From positions 67,169,501 to 67,233,500 of the forward strand of contig NC_134534.1 in assembly GCF_050624435.1 (NCBI RefSeq): a DNA stretch of 64,000 nt. The letters run 5' to 3'. This DNA comes from Tenrec ecaudatus (Eukaryota; Chordata; Mammalia; Afrosoricida; Tenrecidae). The position numbers and the translations under genes were made by a program. This document shows, piece after piece, positions 24,226 through 34,235 of the stretch (the stretch's first letter is position 1; every line of letters begins with the position of its first letter). The notes under the pieces are model-generated. The model ran no database searches. It saw only the letters and a program-made list of their open reading frames with translations, and had not been told where the DNA came from.

Positions 24226-25744
24226 TGTCAGTGGGATTCAGAGCCAGGAGGTCACGGACCAACTGGATCAGAAAATTACATAAGTCTGCTCGTAAGTAAG
24301 TTTGAAGCTTAGAAAAAAACGTAAGGGACATTATTGTAATCTACTTTTTCAGAGGCTGTTTCATTAGGAGGATGTTAGAATATGCTTGCCTTGGTGCAAA
24401 AGAGGACTTGACCCTAGAAAAGACAGTTTGGGTGGGTCAATTTTATTTCATCATAAGCCTTCTGAAAAGTTATTCTTTCTCTGCGGACCAAATGTTTTGA
24501 CAAGTTGGTGACATTTCTGTGTCCCCAATAATGTTCAAGCAGAAGCAAGCTAGCTCTGTACCATGCATATTTGAATGATTCCTGCCCCAGATGGAAATTT
24601 GGATTCTATGACTTCCTTCTGTGGCCTCATTCCAATGTACGATACCATGCATATTCCGGTCATATTGGGCCACTCACTCATTAACTTTCTTTTAATGGCA
24701 TTGAATGTGAGACAAATGTCTTGAGTGTTTCTAGCTTTCCTGGATGTAAATTTTAAGAAACAGTAAAATTCAAAGAAGCCCTGAGTCATTGCCTCTTTCT
24801 GATAATTTAATGCTTTTTCCATGACTGTATTTATTTTGGGTTTTTTGTTGTTGCTTGTTTTTCCTCTGAGACTGCAGTCCTGCAAGCCTTATTCTCCCAG
24901 GCAGTTGTGGCTCCAGTTGAGAAGCCACTAAAAGTAAGAGTCAGCATTCAGGAAATGAAGCCATTGTTTTTGAGTTGTGATTGTCAGGAGTCCAGGGAGT
25001 GGTGCTGGAACAAAGTCGGAATGTGTCTATTCTCTGGTCCTCCTAAACAAACACATGTAAATGCATTAATTTCAAGGGTCCCTTGTATGAATTTTGGGTT
25101 CCTTGTATGACATACATTACCTAACAAACTAGACGTTGACATCTGTGCCTATATTTGTGGTTGGAATTGCCTTTGAATTCTAGTTGCAAAAGAAAAATAA
25201 ATGGGATTAAGAGTTTCACAAGTGAATATGCTTTTATTTTGATAGTTAATTAAAAAAAAATTCTTCCAGTTGAGCTGATTGTAGGTTACACCCAGATGGG
25301 ATGCTTTATGGATTTGACCAGAGTGTTTCTGCAAACCACACTGTTAGGGTGAAGTAAATCCTTATCAATTAATCAATAAACCAATCAAACAATCCTTCAG
25401 AACCTTTTAACAACAACTAATAAAATGTTGACATGACATTTGAATGTTAATCTTAGAGAACAAATATACACTAATTCTCACATCATAAACTGTGGGTCGA
25501 TTGGTAAGCCCATTCTTCACTTCCATTTGTTGAACTCATATAATTTGCTAAAGTAGGAATCAAATTCAACTACTTTAGTGGATGAAAATCTAAATAAAAA
25601 TCAGTACTAACTGTTTTTGTTTTTGTTTGGGATAGGTAAGGGTTAGTTATTATTCCTAGTGAAGAAAAAAATGACTGTCAAAAGTTATTTGCTTCCGTGA
25701 GGGAAAAATGGCATCCAGTTGAGAGAAAATGAAATCAGTTTCAT
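24226..25744. other. Unique-looking AT-rich sequence, no gene seen
   Basis: No repeat was recognised with confidence. Open frames at 24,470-24,885 (minus) and 24,907-25,110 (plus) are short and unrecognised. Confidence 0.4.
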
Positions 25745-25806
25745 TAGGAGCTGATGAGTTGTAGTGCACTGGGAAAGTCTTCATCCAAAGACCTCGTTGT
25801 AATGTT

Positions 25807-25823
25807 AAAAAACAAAGAGGTTG
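25807..25823 (+). repeat. Left target-site duplication of KXD1 retrocopy
   Basis: AAAAAACAAAGAGGTTG, 17 bp, identical to 26941-26957. A duplication of this length with an A-rich start is typical of L1-mediated insertion. Confidence 0.9.
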
Positions 25824-26940
25824 AGATCCCGGAAGCGCGAGCAAGGCCGCCAGATGTGCAGGCAGCGCAGAAGGAAGAAGAGATGGATGACCCAGACTTC
25901 GCCTCGAGAGTCTTCTGCAGCCGCGTCCTGAGCATGGTCAACGCGGACGACGTCAACGCCATCATCCTGGCCCAGAAGAACATGCTGGACCGGTTTGAGA
26001 AGACCAACGAGATGCTCCTGAACTTCAATAACCTGTCGAGCGCCCGCCTGCAGTAGATGAACGAGCGCTTCCTGCATCACACGAAGACCCTGGTGGAGAT
26101 GAAGCGGGACCTGGACAGCATCTTCCGCAGGATCCGGACCCTGAAAGGGAAGCTGGCTCGGCAGCACCCTGAAGCCTTCAGCCACATCCCGGAGGCAAGC
26201 CTGCTGGAGGACGAAGATGAGGACCCCATCCCACCCAGCACCACGACCACCATTGCTACCTCGGAGCAGAGCACAGGCTCCTGCGACACGAGCCCTGACC
26301 TCATCTCGCTCCCCCTCAGCCCCGGCTTCGAGGACCTGTCCCAGGCCCGGCCCTGCTCCCCCACCATTAATGGGCGCGGCCCCATGGACGATGAGGAGGA
26401 GACACTGGGCGAGTAGCCCTGCTCCAGATTCCCGAGGCTCCGTCTGTCCTCTGGGGTTCCTGAGCATTGGGTTCTGCGGTTGTCTCCTGCCCACCCTTCC
26501 TCTTTTTCCTGCAGACATGACCCCCAGCCCAAAAGTGTGGCCAACCCCGCTGGGGCCCTCAGAAGGGGTGCCAGGGCTTAAGAGCTGCCCCAGACAACAC
26601 TTAGAGACTAACAAAAATTGGAACCCCTCCTGGAGGCAGAAAATGTCAGCTGCCCCTGCCCCCCTGACTCGTCTCCCTGTCCCTTTCCTGATGACAATAT
26701 CAAATTTGTTCTCCAATCTGCATCTTGTTGGGGTGGGGCATGGAGACTGGTAGGCTTGAGGTGGAGGCTGGCCACCCCAGAGGACCCCCATTGACCCCAG
26801 CAGGCCTCTCCCAGGGCCTCTAGGGGCAAGTTGGGCCACCTTGGAAAACAGAGTTTCATGGACTATTTTTGTACCCGATGTTTACAGATGCTGTTGGGAA
26901 GTTATTAATAAAGTAACTCCGTTCCTACAAAAAAACAAAC
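25824..26940 (+). pseudogene. KXD1: Processed retrocopy of KXD1 (KxDL motif-containing protein 1)
   Basis: An intronless copy of the KXD1 mRNA. In the parent gene this protein is a subunit of BORC, the complex that positions lysosomes, and is linked to biogenesis of lysosome-related organelles. The frame starts with ATG at 25883 (reads [12 protein letters not shown]) and runs to TAG at 26414-26416, 177 codons before the stop, close to the known length of about 176. It includes [20 protein letters not shown] and, near the C terminus, [15 protein letters not shown]. Codon 58, a glutamine in KXD1, is TAG at 26054-26056, consistent with a single C-to-T change. A second ATG follows directly at 26057 and the frame is otherwise open to the end. 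The upstream part of the frame (25754-25882) is RTE and 5'UTR sequence, not KXD1 protein. The GC-rich body contrasts with its AT-rich host. A 3'UTR, AATAAA and an A-rich tail follow, with 17-bp target-site duplications outside. Expression is unknown; without a promoter it is probably a dead copy. Confidence 0.93.
26907..26912 (+). other. Poly(A) signal carried over in the KXD1 retrocopy
   Basis: AATAAA lies about 17 bases before the start of the A-rich tail at 26929, the normal spacing to a cleavage site. This shows the copy came from a mature polyadenylated transcript. The tail (26929-26940) has picked up C interruptions. Confidence 0.85.
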
Positions 26941-26957
26941 AAAAAACAAAGAGGTTG
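26941..26957 (+). repeat. Right target-site duplication of KXD1 retrocopy
   Basis: AAAAAACAAAGAGGTTG, exact copy of 25807-25823, immediately after the A-rich tail. The lack of mismatches suggests a relatively recent insertion. Confidence 0.9.
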
Positions 26958-27391
26958 CTTTGAGAACTAAGGTGCATTGGACCTGGGCTTTGGTATTTTC
27001 AATCACCTCATATGCATGTGAAACCTAGAAGATGAAAATGGAAGACCAGAGAGGAATTAAGATCATTGAATTATGGTGTTGGAAAAGAATATTGATATAA
27101 CACGGATTTCCAAAAACGTGCAGCAACTTACACTGCTAGACTGTTCCTGAGAATCGACAGTGCCTGGACTTCTGACCAAGTTCTTTGGACTTGTGATCAG
27201 GAGAGACTAACCTCTGGAGGAAGACATGCTTGGTCAAGGAGTGGGTCAGCAAAGAAGCAGGAAGACCCTGAAAGAGACGGACTGGCCGAGTGGCTGCAAG
27301 GGTGGGCTCAAACAGACTGGGCGGAGTTTCATTCCGTTGTACACAGGGTGGCGATGAGTTGGCACTGACTCAGTGGCACCCGACAACAACT

Positions 27392-27879
27392 ACAAACTGA
27401 TGAACTTGAAAAACAATAGAAAATGTTATGTGTAGGGAGAATACAGAGTTTATTGCAGGCCAGAGCAGCTATATTTCAAGCTTTTAAGGAGTTTATTAAG
27501 TTGAAGGGGCTGTTGATAGAATAGGCAAGAAAAATAGGCAATCCAGGGATGGCTTAAATAATAGCAAAAATGCACACACTAGAACTTTCATTTTACTTTG
27601 CTTTAAGATTTTGTATTTAGAACCATCCTGGGTGAAGGTAAATAAAAAAGACAAAAATGTCAATGTGAAGCTATGATTTCTGACTATATCATCCATCTAT
27701 CTCAATATACTTCTCTTCTGAAAGTGGTGTTTTTATCATTCTAACCATTCCCAGAAGCAAATCGGACCTCTTTGTCTTACATGTCACTAAGGCAGAGGTC
27801 AAGCATGTCTCCACCGTCTCTCCTTCTTTAAACATATGCTGACACCAACCTTTCCTCCAGTAGCACTCTGCTGGATCTG
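27392..27879. other. Unique-looking AT-rich sequence, no gene seen
   Basis: No recognised repeat or exon. Confidence 0.4.
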
Positions 27880-28865
27880 ATCATCTATTGCATCGGCTAC
27901 ACAAAATGCATAGACAACACATGCAATTATGGTGTTGATTCAGAGGTTAAACTGTCACCACAAGGCAGAATCAGAAAACTTTAAAAGTACAGTATTTGTT
28001 CTACAGCAGTATTTCCAAGCCAGCAGCCAATTCTTTATGGTCCTCAGCCTCTCAGTCATGAGTTCCCTTGACCTCTGCCTCCATGGCCAGGAAACCGCCT
28101 GCCCTTCTGCCTCTCTTGTCTCAAGGGCACAGCTCCTCTGCTCTGTCTCATGGCGTCTGCTCATGGCCCCTACTGCCTCTGCCACTTCAGATGGGGACCT
28201 TGCACACAACACTCCAATGGCTTCTGTTTTTCTTGATGGTCCAAGGATTCTCTCTTCTGCTGGTGACATGGCTTTATACGCAGGGACTGGCAATTCTACC
28301 CGATCCATGAGTCACAGTCCTCAACACGGTATTTGGATGGTCCCACCAAATCATTTGGTGAGGAAAATAGTGAAATGCTTGCAAAAGCCATAAGTAATGT
28401 ATTAGGCTGGGTTCTCTAGAGAAGCAAAACAGGGATGCTTGTATGTGTATGTATATGGAAAGAGATGCATATTAAGAAATGACTCACAGTTATAGAAGTG
28501 GTTAAGTCCAGTCTGGTTCAAGTCCATGGGGCAGATGTAAGAGGAAGCCTCCGCCTGACTCTTGTAGCTGCAGGAGTTGACAAAAATGAAGCAGAAAGTT
28601 GAAGCAGGAAGATCACAGGCTGGTGGAGGTCAAGCTGAAGGGATCCAAGGCTGACTGAATGAATCCAAGATTGACTGAATGAATCCAAGGTTGGCAATCT
28701 GCTGATGGCTCCTGAAGTCAGCAGGTAATATAACCGGAGGTTAATGAACTAGATTCAGGATCTGAATCCAGTGGTAGAAGTCCAAAATCTTTTAAACACT
28801 GTCAATTTATACCAAGAGTAACCCTAAAGAAAACCTCCCCCACTAACCCCAAGGCTGTGACCAGA
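27880..28865. repeat. Unclassified interspersed repeat, possibly inserted in RTE sequence
   Basis: At 27880-27933 a short stretch ('ctattgcatcggctacac', 'catgcaattatgg') resembles the RTE reverse-transcriptase region, and clear RTE sequence resumes at 28866. Between them, 28405-28430 reads GGCTGGGTTCTCTAGAGAAG, a motif familiar from dispersed mammalian repeats, followed by short direct repeats ('gactgaatgaatccaag' at about 28650 and 28675). A minus-strand open frame of 117 codons at 27955-28308 is not recognised. LTR or L1-derived origin are both possible; I cannot decide. Confidence 0.35.
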
Positions 28866-29560
28866 TTATGGGGGTTTTACAACTCAATGTGAAGAAGACC
28901 AAAATCCTCACAACCAGACCAATAGGTAACACCATGATAAACAGAGAAAAGATTGAGGGTGTCAAGGATTTCATTTTGCTTGGATCTAGAATCAATGCTC
29001 ATGTATGAGACACTCAAGAAATCCAATGATACACTACATTCGGTAAATAGGATGTTCAAGACCTTTTTTGGGTGTTGAAAAACAACGATATTACTTGGAG
29101 GATTAAGGTGCAAATGACCCAAGTCATGGTATTTTCAGTTGCCTCCTATGTTTGTGGAACTCAGACATTGAATAAGGAAGACCGAAGAAGAATTGATACA
29201 TTTGAATTTAGGTGCTGGCAAAGAATTTTGAAAGGACTTCGGACTGCCAAAGGAACAAACAAATCTGTCTATAAAGAAAGAATGGCTGGAATGCCCCTTC
29301 GAAGCAAGGGCGGTGAGACGTTGCCTCCCATACTTTGGACATGTTCGCAGGAGAGGCCAGTCCCTGAGAAGGTCATCCTGCTGGGTAACGTGGAGGGCTT
29401 GCAACAAGGAAGAGGCCCCAACACGAGGAATGGACGCAGTGGCTGTCCCAGCTGTCCCGAAACAATTGTGAAAATGCCAGTGGTTTCCTCCTGGTGTACA
29501 AGGGTACTTTACAGCTGCATGGCTGCTTCACAGACCATCCTGTCATGGAGTTGACCACAT
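28866..29560 (+). mobile_element. RTE-type LINE 3' region
   Basis: Clear family order: 'aagaccaaaatcctcac', 'accagaccaatag', 'gtcaaggatttcattttgct', 'tcaagaaatccaatga', 'gaagaccgaagaagaattga', 'actttggacatgttcgca', 'ggaagaggccccaacacg'. The open frame at 29072-29554 (160 codons) is part of the C-terminal region of the RTE protein, still partly readable but with frameshifts before and after. The terminal 'caacaac' repeat is not evident, so the 3' edge is approximate. Confidence 0.85.
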
Positions 29561-30282
29561 CTTGTTTGGTCATACCATGAGAAAATCCTGCCGCCCCCCC
29601 CCCCAAAGTTGACAGAAGCCTAACTTCACCACCCCAGCAAAGACCGTGAAAGAGCTCGTCTACCTTAAGCTTTTGCTACTGTGGGGTGAAAGGAGACTCA
29701 TTCCTCAGGTCTTGAAAAGACCAACTAAACCTGGGCCAGCCCCCTGATGTCTTCCTTGCTCTCATGCCTCCCAGTGGCACCCTAACCCCTTCCCCATTCT
29801 GCTCTCCACTAGCTGCCCAAGCTAGCTTCTGATCTGGGCCTGCCAATGTGAATCTGCAGCTCCAGCCCCTGGAACTGTGGCTGCCCCAGGGACCGTGCTG
29901 GCCTTGGAAGGGGCTGCTTACTGATGTCTGACTTAAGAGAGCATCTCCTCAGACTGCCTTCTACCTGAACATTCAAGGCACGTTGCTACTTTTAGATTCC
30001 AAAGACATGCCCCACTTGAAGGTTTTTCTCATTGTTTGTTTCAGCTGATCATTTCTTCCTACTTAAGGAGTTGGTGAAATACATTTTAGAAAGCGGCGGG
30101 TACCACTTTTTCTATGATGCTTAGGAAAGAGGTTTGCAGTGTTGTTGTTGTTGTTGTTGTTTTCTAATAGATCAACAGTTCCAGTGCACTGCTCCTTAAA
30201 GTAGCCGCCCATGTATCCTTCAAGGCAGGTCTGTATCCTTTCTTCTAGAAACCACTCTTTAATTTAAACAAAGTTCCTGAGA
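29561..30282. other. Unique sequence, no gene seen
   Basis: GC-moderate, with a C homopolymer near 29,594 and a GTT triplet tract near 30,141-30,160. No recognised repeat family or exon. Confidence 0.4.
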
Positions 30283-30293
30283 AATTAACCCCT

Positions 30294-31484
30294 CAAACTC
30301 ACTGTCCTCGACATTGACTCAATTCTAACCTCTACAGGACAGGGTAGAGCTGCCTCTCTGGGTTTCCGAAGCGGAAAGTCTGTACTGGAGTAGAAAGCCT
30401 CATCTTTCCCACTGTGAGGGGCTGGAATTTTCAAGCTGCTGGCCTTACAGCTAGCGGTCCAGCATACATAACCAGTGGTGGGATTCAAATACTTTTAACA
30501 ACTGGTTCACTGCCCTAAGGACCATATTAAATATAAAAAAAGATATGCTGAAAGGTAGTTTATTGTTTCATACACCTTATACTTAAATAAGAGCAATAAA
30601 AGAGGTATACAAAACTAGACTCAGTTATAAGAAAGAGTTTCAAAATACTAATGAAAAAAATATTAAATAATATCGGACCCCAAACATAAAACTGTAAGGT
30701 ATTTCCATCGTGCCCTTTGATTGGCGGCCTCCCATGCAGTACTTTTCGCTTCTGCCTGAGCGTCATCGCTGTGTGCGTCACCCTTTAGCATCTTTTCCCT
30801 GGGGGAGTACGATCCCATTCCTTTAGGGGAAGGCCAGTTGGACAATAGTCAGTGAGCTCGATTTGTTAGAAACAGGCAACTGCTCTTCTCTGAACATATT
30901 ATTTTCACTTTTGAAAAACTCTTTTCCGCTTCTGCTGAACTTGCAGCAGTTGTTCTGACAACCTTTTAGCTCTTTGAACACCTTCAGGAATTGCATAATT
31001 CACGTATGATACCTCGTGGGAATTTTGGGCATAACATAAAGCTGAAACAAATGACAGTGTGTTACTCTCTAGCTGTTCGGCAAAATTTTCTCTATGTTTT
31101 GTGTTTGTTTTCTGAAGTGCAAATGCAAGGGAATAAGAATGTGGTATTTCATCAAAAGTATAACAGTTTTAGGAAATGAAAACATAAATATTACAAACAA
31201 TTTTCATACCTATGGACATTACTATGAGTACTTAGACTACAGTATTGCGAATACGCCATTGTGCAGAAGAGGAACATTTAACAAGTGCGAGGAGTGTCAT
31301 TTGTGATTTCCACCTTGGGCAGATAGATGCCCAACAGCCTACCTTAGAGACAGCTCTGATCCCATATATCGCTTCAACCACTGGTTCGCCAACAGCAACA
31401 AAAATTATGCATTGGTCCTACTGCACTGGTGGGAACCAGCTGATGCCCACCAATGTGTATAACCCCTGATGTAACGAGGGCTTC
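30294..31484 (-). mobile_element. AfroSINE, antisense, split by a hAT-like transposon
   Basis: The 30294-30472 part reads from the SINE tail ('tcaattctaacctctacagg', 'gggtttccgaagcgg') into the tRNA-like head ('cagctagcggtccagc'). The head resumes after the insert at 31456 with 'tataacccctgatgtaacg' and 'agggcttc'. Flanking copies AATTAACCCCT (30283-30293) and AATTAACCTCT (31485-31495), 10 of 11 identical, are the SINE's own target-site duplication. Confidence 0.8.
30473..31455. mobile_element. hAT-like DNA transposon (983 bp) nested in AfroSINE
   Basis: Begins CAGTGGTGGG and ends CCCACCAATG, matching the CAG...CTG style of hAT termini with one change at the right edge. The inner parts also pair: 'aactggttc' near the left end against 'gaaccagctg' near the right. 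It is flanked by 8-bp TACATAAC (30465-30472) and TGTATAAC (31456-31463), 6 of 8 identical; 8 bp is the diagnostic hAT target-site length. The SINE reads through once the insert is removed. The interior holds no open frame over 75 codons and no transposase motif I recognise, so it is probably non-autonomous. Subfamily unknown. Confidence 0.7.
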
Positions 31485-31495
31485 AATTAACCTCT

Positions 31496-32767
31496 AGGTG
31501 AACCACCTGTGCTTCTGCATGGGTCTTTATACTTATAGACATACTTCTTTCTATCTGCATGTAAATAGATAGACAGATGGATAGAGAGATAGAGAGAATA
31601 GAGAGGGAGGTGAACAAAGGTAACTACTTTTGCTCCAGCTAGTTTCTTAGGAGTTGAGACAAATGTGCAATATCAAAAATTTAGTGGCTCTATTTTTTAA
31701 TTGAATGGATAATATCACCATTTAATGCTTATCTAGTTCTAGATTAACCAGAGCTTATATTTACTCAAAAGTGGTCATGACTCAACACTCACTCATTTAT
31801 TCGTTTATACGATCAATTAACAGAAAACAATGAGTAAGCATGGCCTCTGGCCTGGGCTGTCTAGTGAGAGAGCAGGTAGAGGACTAGTTAGAGTCCTATT
31901 TGATAAGTGCTATAATGGAGCAGCCTTACGTAGAGAACATGAGTGATCAAGTCAAGGAAAAGAATTGAGGGGTTTATGAGAGCCAGACTGCTAAGTATTA
32001 GTAGCCCCAGTCATGTCATATACTTCCTGGCTTGGATTGACATATAGAAATCTGGAAACAACTATGCTGCTTTAGTAAGCAGCAAAGGATTTGTAAATAA
32101 AGTCGTTGGCCCTCCGTGATTTTTTTTGTTTGAGTTGTGGCTTTTCTTCCTGAGGTAATCTACCTGAAGGAGATGAAGGCTGACTTTCAACTTTTCACTA
32201 ATCTCAGTCCTTTTCCTTTTAGCCAAGGGACCAATACCAAACATGCTATTCAGTGGAGAATAAATAGTTCCATCACCAGAAAAAACAAAATTACAAGTGA
32301 AATACCTTTCATGCTCATGTAACTTGACCATTCTTAATACCTTTAACTGTTTGGTGGGTTCAATATGGAAATTGGGGAGAAAACACATGGGAAAAACCCT
32401 GAAATATCAAATATACAGATTTTGATTGGAACATGTTCTCAGGACAGGTAGGGAGAGGATGGGAACATATGGAAAATCAATAGGGCTTTGTCTCTTGACG
32501 AGGTCCCTCTGTGAAGAATGAGATTGGATTTGTCTCTCTCCGTATATACCAGTGGGTCAACTTTACACAAGTTCACCAATGAAAGGAAGGATTATTATTC
32601 ATTTTAAAAGCGACTTCAGTGCCTGGAAAAGCCAATGAATTTCTAAAGCGTGAGATGAACGATGTAGAGACAGCCTTCTTTCTTCTGACACAGATCTTCT
32701 CCAGTGATGCAGAGGCAACCAGTTGCCCTTGAGACAACTTCAGCTTATGGTGAGCCAGGAAATCAGC
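31496..32767. other. Unique-looking sequence with a GATA-type microsatellite
   Basis: An imperfect (GATA)/(GAGA) tract spans about 31,565-31,605. A minus-strand open frame of 108 codons at 32062-32388 is not recognised. No repeat family was called. Confidence 0.4.
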
Positions 32768-32990
32768 CTGGGTGTGTAAGCAGTCTGTGGTAGGAGGCTA
32801 ACCTAAAGACTGGTGGTTTGAACCCAACCAACAACTCCATGGAAGAAAGGCCAGGTGAACTTCTTCCATTAAGAAGCTATATAAAAAAACAACAACCAAA
32901 CAACCCCACAAAACCCTATGGAGCAGTTCTACTTGCAATGCATGGAATTGCCAAGAGTCAAATTCACTGTCCACTTCCTAAACACAATGG
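32768..32990 (+). mobile_element. AfroSINE, diverged
   Basis: Head 'gtagga-ggctaacctaaag', then 'tggtttgaacccaacc', 'accctatggagcagttctac' and 'gaattgccaagagtcaaatt' follow the family order. An A-rich stretch interrupts the middle. Confidence 0.7.
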
Positions 32991-33301
32991 TTATTATGCA
33001 GAGAATCCTCTGAAAGCAATGCTGGTGAATTTGGGGGTCTAGTTTTGAGATTTGGTACAGATTTGTGTTCACTTGGTTTATGAGGTCCTAAATAAATCAT
33101 ATGAATTTTGTTTTCTTGCAACTTGGAGTGATAAAATCCTTTCCTGTTGAAATTACAATGACAAATGATTTTAATAATAATTAAAATTTTGTTTTTTAAA
33201 GAATATCCGAATTGTAAAGAGTTTAGTTATTGATGAGTCTTACGTAATTCAAGGAACATTTTGTTGGCAGTGCAGAAGGCATCTGCTTTCCAACATTAAG
33301 T

Positions 33302-33502
33302 ACCCGAAAAAGCCCAGTGTCATAGAGTTGACTCCAACTCGTAGCAACCTTGCGGGACAGAGTAGAACTGCCCCACGGCGTTTCCAAGGCTGTCATTTTA
33401 AGCACACGGCCTCATCTGTCCGCTGTAGTGGCTGATGGGTTCAAACCACGGGCCTTCTGATTGATAGGCGATCACGTTAGCCACTGTTCCAGTGGAACTC
33501 CT
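33302..33502 (-). mobile_element. AfroSINE, near full length, antisense
   Basis: Tail first: 'gagttgactccaactcgtag', 'ggacagagtagaactgcccc', 'gcgtttccaaggctgtcatt', then 'gggttcaaaccacgg' and 'acgttagccactgttccag' at the tRNA-like head. Confidence 0.85.
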
Positions 33503-33743
33503 TTTTAATATTAGTAGTTGTGGGCTAAACAAAAATAAATGAGAATTACTCCAGCATTTCAATATTCCGTCTTAAGTGGGCCCAGCTTGGAATGTTTTAC
33601 CTGAATATTATGTGTTCAAATACATATAAATTCATGCCACTTTAGAGTTGTAGATGTCAGATACCAACCAGTTTAATTCAAACAGGAGAAAACTGAGTCT
33701 CAGAGAAACTGAATTATATATATATATACCCGAGGTTCCTCAA

Positions 33744-33922
33744 GAGCCCTGGTGACATAATGGTTACAAGTTGGCTTGTGGTCTCCATGGTTGGCAGGTC
33801 AAAACCACCAGCTGCTCTGAGGGAGAAAGTCAGGGCTTTCTACTCCCATAAAGAGTTATAATCTGGGAAACCCACAGGAGTGTCACCATAAATCAGTATG
33901 GACTCAATGGTAGTGAGAGTGA
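33744..33922 (+). mobile_element. AfroSINE with target-site duplication
   Basis: Starts GAGCCCTGGTGACATAATGG and ends near 'gactcaatggtagtgagagt'. Flanks GAGGTTCCTCAA (33732-33743) and GAGGTTCTTCAA (33923-33934) match at 11 of 12 positions, fixing both ends of the insertion. Confidence 0.9.
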
Positions 33923-34009
33923 GAGGTTCTTCAACTCGTTAGTGCCAGGTCAGAACTCTTGATTTCAACTAGGGTATTTTCTTTCCAACCAGGCTAACAA
34001 GCAAAAGAG

Positions 34010-34235
34010 GAGCCCTGATGGCAGAATATGTTGTGTGTTGGGTTGCTAATCCCAAGGTCAGCTGTTCAAATCTACCAGTCACACCATGAGAGAAAGCATG
34101 TCTCCTCCCATAAAGATTTACATGCTTGTGGTTCTACTGTGTCACAGATGATGATTCCACTGTGTCCTTTAGGGTCACTGTCAGTTGGAATTGCGTCAAT
34201 GGCAGTGGGTTTAGTTTTGGGGTTATCTTGGAAAA
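34010..34235 (+). mobile_element. AfroSINE
   Basis: Begins GAGCCCTGATGGCAGAATAT, then 'gggttgctaatcccaaggtc', 'tttagggtcactgtcagttg' and 'gcgtcaatggcagtgggt'. It lies less than 100 bp after the preceding AfroSINE in the same orientation. Confidence 0.85.

Larger units (their letters stand above)
25745..27391 (+). mobile_element. RTE-type LINE 3' part, split by the KXD1 retrocopy
   Basis: The left part (25745-25823) ends in 'gttaaaaaacaaagaggttg'. The right part resumes at 26941 with the same 17 bases and continues 'ctttgagaactaaggtgc', 'ttcaatcacctcatatgc', 'ggtgttggaaaagaat' and 'gagtggctgcaagggtg', ending '...tggcacccgacaacaac'. Joined without the insert and one duplicate, the order is that of an ordinary RTE 3' region. 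The RTE was therefore present first and was interrupted later. Confidence 0.85.

Noticed and set aside
25754-25882. N-terminal extension of the KXD1 frame
   Set aside because: This part is RTE sequence plus the retrocopy 5'UTR; the KXD1 start is the ATG at 25883.
25805-26839. 344-codon open frame on the minus strand
   Set aside because: It is the antisense of the GC-rich KXD1 retrocopy; the sense strand carries the recognisable protein.
29072-29554. 160-codon frame as an intact gene
   Set aside because: It is the C-terminal remnant of an RTE LINE protein, with frameshifts on both sides and no start of its own.
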